Notes under the pieces: model-generated
What the model was told of the DNA's origin: nothing
Seen by the model: the letters and a program-made list of their open reading frames with translations, nothing else
Databases searched by the model: none
In this document: piece by piece, positions 52,964-61,021 of the stretch
How positions within the stretch are numbered: the stretch's first letter is position 1
How the letters are laid out: each line of letters starts with the position of its first letter
Program-made: the position numbers and the translations under genes
NCBI RefSeq assembly: GCF_025997995.1
Contig: NZ_AP026683.1
Span: forward strand, 2,046,501-2,110,500
DNA from: Sediminibacterium sp. TEGAF015
Lineage (GTDB): Bacteria > Bacteroidota > Bacteroidia > Chitinophagales > Chitinophagaceae
Length of the DNA: 64,000 nucleotides
Direction: 5' to 3'

Positions 52964-54337
52964 TTATTTCTCCTTACTTGCTTTTAGTTCTTCACCTTTT
53001 ACGGGCTTATAATATTCCGGAGGGAATCCATTAATATTTCGCCATAACTCATAGCCAATTGGCACGTCTTTCAATAGAGCAATACCGCTGGCACCGCCCC
53101 CCATTCTCAACTGTCTGGGCCATTGTTTTTCATTCGGATCTTCAACAACCAGTAATCTGAATTTTCCATTGCTACTCACCGAAGTTTCAACAGCCGCAAT
53201 TACTCCGCCGAATGTTCCATAAGAAGCTGCAGGCCAGCCAGAGAATACAATGGCAGGAAATCCATCGAATATGAAACGTATTTTTTGTCCCTTTGATAGA
53301 AGCGGAAGATCCATGGGTTCGGCGAATAATTCAACCGCATACCTTATTTTATCAGGTACAATTTCAACAATCATATCACCCTCCTTCACCATCTCACCAA
53401 GACCTGCTTTTCTTGCTTTGGTAATTTGTCCATCCTGGGGAGCAGTAATATAATATAACTTGTTTCGAATGTCATAATTGCTGTAAGCATTTTGCAATTT
53501 GGCTACATCTGCCTCTCCAGTTGCCATATTAGATATGGAACTAAATTGCTCCCCCTGCGCTTTGGAAATCTTATCTGTATATTCTTGAATGGTTCCATTC
53601 TTCTCAATTCTTATTGCGGATAACTCCTGTTTAGCTTGTAAAAATTTATTTTCAGCGCTAATTTTTTTGGCTATTGCATTTTGATAAGAAACTTTTCTTC
53701 TTTCAAAATCAACCAATGAAATAACCCCGCTATCTAACATATTTTTAGCAGCATCAATCTGTCTTTTAGTAATCGCCAATTCATTTAAAACAGCGGCTAA
53801 ATCAATGCTATCACTAATTACTTTCAAGTTTTGCTGACGAAGCTTAATATCCAGTTGATCTAATTTCAGGTTTCTAGCTTCTTCTAATGCCTTCATCTGA
53901 GATACTGCTGTTGCAGCTTTATTACTATAGCCTTCTACTGCTATCTGCTTGGCATCAATCTGTTTTTTAGTACGATTCAATAATTCCGGATCAAAGTAAT
54001 CGGTCTTTACCTCCCCTATTTGCAAAATAGTATCGCCCTTTTTAACAAAATCTCCTTCTTTAATATACCATTTTATAACCCTGCCCGCCAAAACTGTATT
54101 CAGTTCCTGAGGACGATCTTCCTGACGTAATGCAGTAACAGCACCTTTAGCCCGAATATTCTGGGTCCATGGTAAAAATAGAACAACAATTAAAGTTACA
54201 AGGGAACCCCACATCCACTTTTTTACCCTGTTTTTCTTCTTGATATTATAAATGGAATGATAAGAAGAAAGATTGGCGCTTTCTACTTCATCCTCAATAA
54301 CTGTACTAATGAATTTATTGTTGACCATAATTTTCAT
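52964..54337 (-). CDS. HlyD-family membrane fusion protein
   Basis: 457 residues; ATG at 54337 overlaps the ABC gene by 23 bp (another ATG at 54328 is possible). One N-terminal span at about 40-58 (WMWGSLVTLIVVLFLPW), the first lipoyl half (LAGRVIKWYIKEGDFVKKGD), a long coiled-coil hairpin (about 120-270), the second lipoyl half (ITAPQDGQITKARKAGLGEM) and a beta domain. Bridges the inner-membrane ABC protein to the TolC channel. Confidence 0.9.
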   Translation of the reverse strand: MKIMVNNKFISTVIEDEVESANLSSYHSIYNIKKKNRVKKWMWGSLVTLIVVLFLPWTQNIRAKGAVTALRQEDRPQELNTVLAGRVIKWYIKEGDFVKKGDTILQIGEVKTDYFDPELLNRTKKQIDAKQIAVEGYSNKAATAVSQMKALEEARNLKLDQLDIKLRQQNLKVISDSIDLAAVLNELAITKRQIDAAKNMLDSGVISLVDFERRKVSYQNAIAKKISAENKFLQAKQELSAIRIEKNGTIQEYTDKISKAQGEQFSSISNMATGEADVAKLQNAYSNYDIRNKLYYITAPQDGQITKARKAGLGEMVKEGDMIVEIVPDKIRYAVELFAEPMDLPLLSKGQKIRFIFDGFPAIVFSGWPAASYGTFGGVIAAVETSVSSNGKFRLLVVEDPNEKQWPRQLRMGGGASGIALLKDVPIGYELWRNINGFPPEYYKPVKGEELKASKEK

Positions 54338-56039
54338 TTAAAAATGGAGCAATAGCAGACCAGTTTCCAGAAGCTTTCACCACACCATCCTGCAGATATA
54401 TGATTTTATTACAACGAGCTGCAGTTTCCACATCATTGGTCGCAATCAGAACGGTTGCATTTTCTTCAGAAAATATATAATCCTGTATATTCTTTTTATA
54501 CTTACGCTCTAAAAAATTGAGAGGGTCTTCTAAAAGCAACAAACGCTTTTTACCTAATAAAGCCCTTAACAATAAAATGTCTTGTCTGATTTTGCTATTC
54601 AGTCTCTTTCCAGTTGGATCCAGAATAGTATCATACCCTTTGGGAAGGCTTTGAACAAAACTGGTCAATCCACAACGATTTACGAGATCAGTCACTTCTT
54701 CATAACCAATTTCTTCACTACCCATTGTTATGTTTTCCCAGATAGTACCATTAAAAATATCCTGCTGACTTAAGAGGATTCCTGTCTGTGCTCTTACAGA
54801 AGTTAAATTGTAATTCCCCAATGGCATTCCATCCAACAAAATAGAACCGGAAAAATTTGTAAAGGCGCCGGTAAGCAAACGTAAAATGGTAGACTTTCCT
54901 GATCCTGATTCTCCCATGATACAAACCTTGTCGCCCGGAACTATATTAAGATTGATAGAGTCCAATGCTTTTACATTATTACCATAAGTAAACCCTACAC
55001 TTTCAAATAAAACAGAAACTCCTTTGGGATTATCAGAAAGTTTAACAGTTCCCTGTACTTCTACTTCACTTTCGGTAACCTTGCTCAACTTCTCAACAGA
55101 AGTAAGGATATCATACACTTTATCCATATTTAAAATCAGCTTTTCAACTGATCCTATAATACTAATAATTACAAAGTCTGCTGCAATAAACTGTCCAATA
55201 TTGATTTGCTGATCAACAAGTAGGACCGCACCTACAATCAGCATAGCGGCCGTAATCACAACTTTAAAAATGATTAGACTCCAGTATTGAGTCAATAACA
55301 CTTTAAAGTAGCTTGTTCTTGCCTCAAGGTATTCGGTAACAATTCCATCTGTCTTTCTAATATTTAAATTTGTGCCTCTTGAATATTTGAAAGACTTAAT
55401 TACTCGAGCCATTTCTTCTAACCAGGCAGCAGTGGCAAATTTCAAATTGCTTGCTTCAATACTTTTCTGAAAGCCTGCGGGTAATGTGTATCTCATAATA
55501 AGGTACACAATTAAAGTTAATACTGCTCCAAAGCCAATAAATACAGGGTGGTAAAGAGAAAGTAATAGTAAACCAAAGAATATTTGAATAATGGCAGCAG
55601 GTACGTCAAGCAATAATTTTTCAACTGCTTTTTGAAGAGAAACCGTATCAAAAAATCGATTCACTAATTCAGGAAGATAATACGCATCTAATTTTTCAAT
55701 GTTCATCTTTGGCAGTCGATCTGCAAATTCAAGTGCGTATCTGACAAATAATTTTTGCTGAATCTTTTCTGTAAGCTGCAATTGCCTTACTTGTAAAAGA
55801 CCGTATAAAAGAACTGCGGCTACTACTAAGAAAATTAAAATGATAATGGAGGTAGAAATAGAACCTGCTAAAACGAAGCCGATGATGGTTTGTATCCCCA
55901 GCGGCATTGCCAAACTTAAAATACCAGCTAATATGGCAAATGCATAAATAGAAGAGACGTCTTTTTTATCCAATTTAAGGAGCTCCAAGATCTTTCTTGC
56001 CGCCCCCGTCGGTGATACTGCTTTTTGATTTTTTTCCAT
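54315..56039 (-). CDS. ABC exporter-like protein with degenerate ATPase domain
   Basis: 574 residues from the ATG at 56039 (a TTG 9 bp upstream is the alternative). Residues 1-320 are a six-span exporter membrane domain (LSLAMPLGIQTIIGFVLAG; YWSLIIFKVVITAAMLIV). The nucleotide-binding domain keeps Walker A (MGESGSGKSTILRLL, about 374) and the Q-loop (LLSQQDIFNGTI). The signature region reads LNSKIRQD instead of LSGGQRQR, Walker B reads LLLLEDP (acidic pair swapped), and the H-loop is IATNDVE (Asn for His). Partner of the downstream HlyD and TolC genes. ATP hydrolysis is doubtful. Confidence 0.87.
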   Translation of the reverse strand: MEKNQKAVSPTGAARKILELLKLDKKDVSSIYAFAILAGILSLAMPLGIQTIIGFVLAGSISTSIIILIFLVVAAVLLYGLLQVRQLQLTEKIQQKLFVRYALEFADRLPKMNIEKLDAYYLPELVNRFFDTVSLQKAVEKLLLDVPAAIIQIFFGLLLLSLYHPVFIGFGAVLTLIVYLIMRYTLPAGFQKSIEASNLKFATAAWLEEMARVIKSFKYSRGTNLNIRKTDGIVTEYLEARTSYFKVLLTQYWSLIIFKVVITAAMLIVGAVLLVDQQINIGQFIAADFVIISIIGSVEKLILNMDKVYDILTSVEKLSKVTESEVEVQGTVKLSDNPKGVSVLFESVGFTYGNNVKALDSINLNIVPGDKVCIMGESGSGKSTILRLLTGAFTNFSGSILLDGMPLGNYNLTSVRAQTGILLSQQDIFNGTIWENITMGSEEIGYEEVTDLVNRCGLTSFVQSLPKGYDTILDPTGKRLNSKIRQDILLLRALLGKKRLLLLEDPLNFLERKYKKNIQDYIFSEENATVLIATNDVETAARCNKIIYLQDGVVKASGNWSAIAPFLNENYGQQ

Positions 56040-56130
56040 TGAGCGCAAATATTACAAGTATTATACCATTATTAGCTTTGATACTAATAAGTTTTTGTGA
56101 AACCGTATAATGCAGACATTCCTAAAATGA

Positions 56131-56155
56131 ATAAACGGGATATAATCCCGTTTAT
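56131..56155 (-). terminator. Hairpin at the 3' end of the carbonic anhydrase gene
   Basis: ATAAACGGGAT / ATCCCGTTTAT perfect 11-bp arms with a 3-base loop. It overlaps the last bases of the carbonic anhydrase gene and ends the lptB-GH3-fabG-can run before the ABC exporter operon. Confidence 0.75.
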
Positions 56156-56784
56156 AAATCATCAAATTCATACAGAGCATCTATATGTGTTCCCGCCTGC
56201 ATTTCCTGAATAGGGTTTATAAGTCCGTCCTGTAAATCGTAAACCCACCCATGTAAATGTGGTGCTTTTCGCTCTTTCCAGGCTTTTTGAATAATGGAAG
56301 TCTTTGCCAGGTTCAGCACCTGCTCCTGCACATTCAGTTCCACCATTCTGTTAATTTGATCATTTTCATCCTTAATTGCATCTACCTCCTCTCTGTGAAA
56401 ACGATGTACATCTTTAATATTTCTGATCCACTTATTTATGATGCCAAAATTATGATTGGTCATAGCTGCCTTAACTCCACCACAACCATAATGACCACAA
56501 ACGATAATATGCTTTACCTTCAGCACTTCTACCGCATATTGCAACACACTTAATAAGTTCAGGTCAGTATGTATGACCATGTTGGCTATGTTCCTGTGAA
56601 CAAAAATTTCTCCAGGTTGGGTGCCTGTTATTTCATTAGCGGGAACCCTACTATCACTACAGCCAATCCAGAGAAATTCAGGATTCTGCACATGTACTAA
56701 CCTATTAAAATATTCCGGATCAACCGCCAGCTTTTCTTTTGCCCAGGTTTTATTTTCGGCTAGTAAACGTTCGTATGATTGCAT
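56152..56784 (-). CDS. can: Beta-class carbonic anhydrase
   Basis: 210 residues. Zinc ligands Cys42 and Asp44 (IGCSDSRVPANEITG), His98 and Cys101 (CGHYGCGGVKAAM), and the FVHRNIANMV segment. It equilibrates CO2 and bicarbonate. Normal length for the Can/CynT group, without signal peptide. It starts 8 bp after the fabG-like gene; a hairpin overlies its 3' end. Confidence 0.95.
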   Translation of the reverse strand: MQSYERLLAENKTWAKEKLAVDPEYFNRLVHVQNPEFLWIGCSDSRVPANEITGTQPGEIFVHRNIANMVIHTDLNLLSVLQYAVEVLKVKHIIVCGHYGCGGVKAAMTNHNFGIINKWIRNIKDVHRFHREEVDAIKDENDQINRMVELNVQEQVLNLAKTSIIQKAWKERKAPHLHGWVYDLQDGLINPIQEMQAGTHIDALYEFDDL

Positions 56785-56792
56785 AAATCAAT

Positions 56793-57548
56793 TTAAATAT
56801 TTAGACCACCGCATGCACTGATAACCTGACCGGTAATATAAGAACTCATATCACTTGCAAGGAATAAAGTAGTGTCGGCAATCTCTTCTGCTTTACCAAA
56901 TCTGCCGAGTGGAATTTTTTGCAGGAATTGTGCTGCTCCATCCCCATCTTTTAAATAATGGGTCATGTCGGTTTCAACAAACCCCGGTGCAATTGCATTA
57001 CAACGGATATTTCTGGAACCCAATTCTGCAGCTATAGATTTAGTGAAGCCTATTATTCCGGCTTTGCTGGCTGCATAACTACTCTGGCCCGCATTTCCAC
57101 GAATACCAATAATAGAACTCATATTGATAATGCTACCCTGTTTAGCTTTCATCATCGGTCGGATTACTTGCTTGGTCATATTATAGATGCTCTTTAGATT
57201 CACATCCATCACTTCATCCCACTGCTCTTCGGTCATTCTTAGCAACAGGTTATCCTTAGAGATACCCGCATTGTTAACGCAAACATCAATGGCACCAAAT
57301 TCTTTAATGGTGTCATTTACCAGTGCCTCGCAATCTGCAAATACAGCAGCATTGCTCTTTATCGCTTTAGCTTTTACCCCCATTGCTTCTATCTGCTGAA
57401 CCAGAGCAGCTGCTTTCTCAGCACTACCATCGCTAACATAAGTTAAAACGATATGACTTCCGTGTTCGGCTAATTTCAAGGCAATAGCGGCACCAATCCC
57501 TCTGGCTGCACCTGTAACAATTGAAACTTTTCCTGCTAATAACTTCAT
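56793..57548 (-). CDS. fabG: 3-oxoacyl-ACP reductase-like SDR enzyme
   Basis: 251 residues, classical short-chain dehydrogenase. NAD(P)-binding VTGAARGIGAAIALKLAE, CVNNAGISKDNLLLRMT, catalytic Ser in NMSSIIGIRGN and YxxxK in SSYAASKAGIIGFTKS, C-terminal YITGQVISACGGLNI. The sequence is closest to FabG, which reduces 3-oxoacyl-ACP in fatty acid synthesis; other FabG-like oxidoreductases cannot be excluded because no other fab gene is adjacent. 19 bp after the GH3 gene. Confidence 0.88.
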   Translation of the reverse strand: MKLLAGKVSIVTGAARGIGAAIALKLAEHGSHIVLTYVSDGSAEKAAALVQQIEAMGVKAKAIKSNAAVFADCEALVNDTIKEFGAIDVCVNNAGISKDNLLLRMTEEQWDEVMDVNLKSIYNMTKQVIRPMMKAKQGSIINMSSIIGIRGNAGQSSYAASKAGIIGFTKSIAAELGSRNIRCNAIAPGFVETDMTHYLKDGDGAAQFLQKIPLGRFGKAEEIADTTLFLASDMSSYITGQVISACGGLNI

Positions 57549-57567
57549 CTGATTTAATTATATAATT

Positions 57568-59076
57568 CTATAAAAAATTACGTTTGATTTCTTCAACAAA
57601 TACCCGCTCATTACTTAATCTGGGTACTTTGTGCTGCCCACCCAGCTTTCCTTTTTGCTTTAGCCATTCATTAAAAACTCCATTAGGTAACGAATGTATT
57701 ACAGGCTTTGTTAAAGCAATATCCCGGTGACGTTTGGCTTCATAGTCGCTATTCAACTCTTTTAAAGCAGCGTCTAATGAACTTCGAAATAACTCCATCG
57801 AATCAGGATTCTGTTCAAATTCAATCAACCATTCATGCGCACCCGGAGAATTTTCTCCAAAATAAATGGGGGCTGCTGTATAGTCTTTAACTACTGAACC
57901 TGTTTGCTCACAGGCAATAGCAATAGCTTTATCAGCATTGTCTGCTATTAACTCCTCTCCAAACGCATTTATATACTGTTTTAGTCTACCAGTTACTTTT
58001 AATTTGAAAGGAAATTTACTGATGAATTGCACTGTATCTCCCACAAGGTAGCGCCATAGCCCCCCGTTGGTACTGATTACAATTGCATATTGCTGACCAA
58101 TTTCAACGTCTTTTAGTCCTATAGTTTTTGGATTAGGCTTGCCGTATTCAGCAATGGGCATGAATTCATAAAAAATACCATTCTCGGTGAATAAAAGCAT
58201 ACCTTCCTCTTCCGGTGAAACCTGTGCTGCAAAAAAACCTTCGCTGGCATTGTACATTTCCAGATAGTGACAACCTTCACCAATTAATTTTTGGAACTGT
58301 GTTCTGTAGGGCGTAAAAGAAACGCCTCCATGAATATATAATTCCAGATTGGGCCAGACCTCTTTAAGGGTTTGCTTTCCTGTGATTTCTAAAATTCGTT
58401 TGATTAAAATCATGGTCCAGGTAGGCACTCCTGAAATAGAAGTAACATCTTCCTGAATGGTATGCAAGGCCATTTTTTCAATTTTTGCCTCCCATTCGTC
58501 CATTAAAGCAATCGATAATTCGGGGGTTCTGATCCAATTAGCCCAAATAGGGGTATTCTGCAATAAAACAGCACTCAGGTCTCCATATTGCATATCATCA
58601 TTGATTGGACTTATTTGATGACTACCGCCAATAACAAGACCCTTCCCCGTTAACAGATCACTTTCCGAGCGATTGTTATAGTACATCGTAAGCACATCTT
58701 TGGCACTTTGAAAGTGGCAATCTTCCAGGCTTTCTTTAGTAATAGGAATGAACTTGCTTTTATCACTAGTGGTTCCGCTGCTTTTGGCAAACCAGTTTAC
58801 AGGGGTATTCCACAGTACATTTTCCTCCCCCTGCATAATCCGATCTATATAAGGCTTTAAATCTTCGTATTCATGAATGGGAACCGTCTCTTTGAATTTT
58901 CGGATATTAAAAAGTTGATTGAAACCGTACTTTCTGCCAAACTCCGTGTATTGTCCATGGGTAATCAGGTCCTGCAATACCTCTCTTTGAGAAGCAACAG
59001 GATCATTGGCCCATTGTTCAATACGCCAGTGCCTTATACGGGCTAAACGGGATATAGCAGGGCTTAATAATTTCAT
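57568..59076 (-). CDS. GH3-family acyl-adenylating protein
   Basis: 502 residues. The adenylate motif FAKSSGTTSDKSKFIPIT near residue 95, SGVPTWTMILIKRI, YIHGGVSFTPYRTQF, YNASEGFFAAQ and GGLWRYLVGDTVQF place it in the GH3 superfamily (firefly luciferase-like acyl-acid amido synthetases). Bacterial members have unknown substrates, probably an acyl acid joined to an amine. Lies between lptB and fabG on one strand. Confidence 0.9.
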   Translation of the reverse strand: MKLLSPAISRLARIRHWRIEQWANDPVASQREVLQDLITHGQYTEFGRKYGFNQLFNIRKFKETVPIHEYEDLKPYIDRIMQGEENVLWNTPVNWFAKSSGTTSDKSKFIPITKESLEDCHFQSAKDVLTMYYNNRSESDLLTGKGLVIGGSHQISPINDDMQYGDLSAVLLQNTPIWANWIRTPELSIALMDEWEAKIEKMALHTIQEDVTSISGVPTWTMILIKRILEITGKQTLKEVWPNLELYIHGGVSFTPYRTQFQKLIGEGCHYLEMYNASEGFFAAQVSPEEEGMLLFTENGIFYEFMPIAEYGKPNPKTIGLKDVEIGQQYAIVISTNGGLWRYLVGDTVQFISKFPFKLKVTGRLKQYINAFGEELIADNADKAIAIACEQTGSVVKDYTAAPIYFGENSPGAHEWLIEFEQNPDSMELFRSSLDAALKELNSDYEAKRHRDIALTKPVIHSLPNGVFNEWLKQKGKLGGQHKVPRLSNERVFVEEIKRNFL

Positions 59077-59121
59077 GATTAGCGTACGGCAAAATACGGC
59101 ATCCGCAGCAGAAAATCAATA

Positions 59122-59904
59122 TCAATCAAGGTTTTGAGACTGATTTTCCTTGGCCATATCAATGATCCAGTCTTTTCTTTTTAATTCGAAATTGGTGCCC
59201 AAATACAGTCTTCTTACCTGTTCATCATCCGCTAACTCTTCAGCGGTTCCGTGTTTAAATATTTTACCTTCAATTAAAAGATAGGCCCTATCACAAATAG
59301 AGAGTGTCTCATTAACATTGTGGTCGGTAATCAATATGCCGATATTCTTGTATTTAAGTTTGGCCACTACTGACTGAATATCTTCCACAGCTATCGGGTC
59401 TACGCCAGCAAAGGGCTCATCCAATAAAATAAACTTAGGATTAACGGCAAGTGCACGGGCTATTTCCGTCCTTCTTCGCTCACCCCCGCTTAAACTATCG
59501 CCATTGTTTTTTCTTACATGGTGTAAGTTGAATTCATCCAGGAGTGATTCCATTTTATGCTGTCTCTCAGCCTTGGTTAGCTTTGTCATTTCCAGCACGG
59601 CCATAATATTGTCTTCTACCGTCAACTTTCTAAACACACTGGCTTCCTGAGGCAAATACCCAATACCCAGTTGCGCTCTTTTATACATAGGAAGTTTCGT
59701 AATATCCTGATCATTCAGAAAAACCGTACCCTGATCTGGCTTAATAAGCCCAACCACCATATAAAAGCTGGTGGTTTTTCCGGCCCCGTTCGGACCTAGC
59801 AAGCCAACTATTTCACCTTGCTGAACACGAACAGAGACATTGTTTACAACCGTCCTGCCCTTGTAGCTCTTTTGTAAATTGTTGGTTTGAATAGTAAGAT
59901 TCAC
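59122..59904 (-). CDS. lptB: LPS export ABC transporter ATPase
   Basis: 260 residues from a GTG at 59904; no ATG is available before the Walker A. Walker [17 protein letters not shown], signature [17 protein letters not shown], Walker [18 protein letters not shown]-loop ITDHNVNET. The short linker [10 protein letters not shown] is typical of LptB. It powers LPS extraction with LptFG. Its own promoter (TTG-N19-TACATTTG) lies between it and metF. Confidence 0.95.
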   Translation of the reverse strand: MNLTIQTNNLQKSYKGRTVVNNVSVRVQQGEIVGLLGPNGAGKTTSFYMVVGLIKPDQGTVFLNDQDITKLPMYKRAQLGIGYLPQEASVFRKLTVEDNIMAVLEMTKLTKAERQHKMESLLDEFNLHHVRKNNGDSLSGGERRRTEIARALAVNPKFILLDEPFAGVDPIAVEDIQSVVAKLKYKNIGILITDHNVNETLSICDRAYLLIEGKIFKHGTAEELADDEQVRRLYLGTNFELKRKDWIIDMAKENQSQNLD

Positions 59905-59920
59905 AGGTTAACGCTTTATA

Positions 59921-59950
59921 CAAATGTAATATGTCGTTTGTATATTGCAA
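59921..59950 (-). promoter_or_regulatory. Promoter for lptB
   Basis: Minus strand TTG at 59950-59948, 19 bases, TACATTTG at 59928-59921, then the GTG start 16 bp on. The -33 element touches the metF start, so initiation at the two divergent genes may interfere. Confidence 0.6.
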
Positions 59951-59951
59951 C

Positions 59952-60905
59952 ATGAAAGTTACCGAACATATACAGCAGGCCAAGGATACATTAATTTCAT
60001 TTGAGGTATTACCACCATTAAAAGGCAAGACCATCCAACATGTATTTGATCACTTAAATCCCTTAATGGAATTTAAACCCAGCTGGATCAATGTTACTTA
60101 TCACAGAAGTGAAACGGCTTTCAAGAAAAAATCCGACGGAACTTTCGAAAAAGTGGAAGTGCGCAAAAGACCAGGCACGGTAGGCATCTGCGCCGCCATC
60201 ATGAACCACTACTCCATAGACACAGTACCCCATTTTATTTGTGGAGGCTTTAACAAAAGAGAAAGTGAAGATGCATTGATCGATCTAAACTTTCTTGGTA
60301 TTGACAACGTACTCGTATTAAGAGGGGATGCCGCCAAAAACGAAGCCAGCTTTGAACCAGAACCCGATGGCCACAAATATGCCATTGATTTACAAAAGCA
60401 GGTGGTAAATTTAAACAGTGGGATTTACTTGGACGATGATATTCAAAATGGAGGAAAAACCAATTTCTGTATCGGTACTGCAGGTTATCCCGAAAAACAT
60501 TTTGAAGCACCCAATCTGGAAATCGATTTACAAAGACTCAAAGAAAAAGTAGACGCTGGTGCAGACTATATCATGACCCAGATGTTCTTCGATAATCAGA
60601 AATATTTTGATTATGTAAAAGCCTGCAGAGACATGGGCATTACTGTGCCAATTATACCAGGACTAAAACCCATTACCAACAAAAAACAACTTTCTATCTT
60701 ACCCAGAATATTCCACGTAGACATTCCAACCGATTTATCCAATGCCATTTCCAAATGCAAAACGGATGCGGAATGCGAGCAAGTGGGAACCGAATGGTTA
60801 ATTCAGCAAAGCAAGGAACTCAAAGCCTTTGGCGTACCTGTCCTGCATTATTACACCCTGGGCAAACCCAAAGTCATCTGGAATGTTGTGAAAGCCGTGC
60901 ACTAA
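59952..60905 (+). CDS. metF: 5,10-methylenetetrahydrofolate reductase
   Basis: 317 residues from ATG at 59952 (MKVTEHIQQAKDTLISFEVL); an upstream ATG at 59931 would run into the lptB promoter. TIM-barrel flavoprotein motifs: SFEVLPPLKG, WINVTYHRSETAF, DNVLVLRGDAAK, DAGADYIMTQMFFDNQ, IIPGLKPITNKKQLSILPR. Reduces methylene-THF to methyl-THF for methionine synthesis. No other met gene adjacent. Confidence 0.95.
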   Translation: MKVTEHIQQAKDTLISFEVLPPLKGKTIQHVFDHLNPLMEFKPSWINVTYHRSETAFKKKSDGTFEKVEVRKRPGTVGICAAIMNHYSIDTVPHFICGGFNKRESEDALIDLNFLGIDNVLVLRGDAAKNEASFEPEPDGHKYAIDLQKQVVNLNSGIYLDDDIQNGGKTNFCIGTAGYPEKHFEAPNLEIDLQRLKEKVDAGADYIMTQMFFDNQKYFDYVKACRDMGITVPIIPGLKPITNKKQLSILPRIFHVDIPTDLSNAISKCKTDAECEQVGTEWLIQQSKELKAFGVPVLHYYTLGKPKVIWNVVKAVH

Positions 60906-60992
60906 GTGATTGTAGTTTATTAAAATAATATTAATCCGAATAATTGATACATCATTAGCGAATTATTGATAGACGCTGCGCTGAAATATTGA

Positions 60993-61000
60993 TAAATTTG
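60993..61000 (+). promoter_or_regulatory. -7 element for the histidine kinase gene
   Basis: TAAATTTG is an exact TAnnTTTG match; a TTG lies 24 bp upstream. It places the transcription start between the in-frame TTG at 60989 and the ATG at 61022, supporting the ATG. Confidence 0.5.
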
Positions 61001-61021
61001 ACGAATATCAATAGTTTATTA

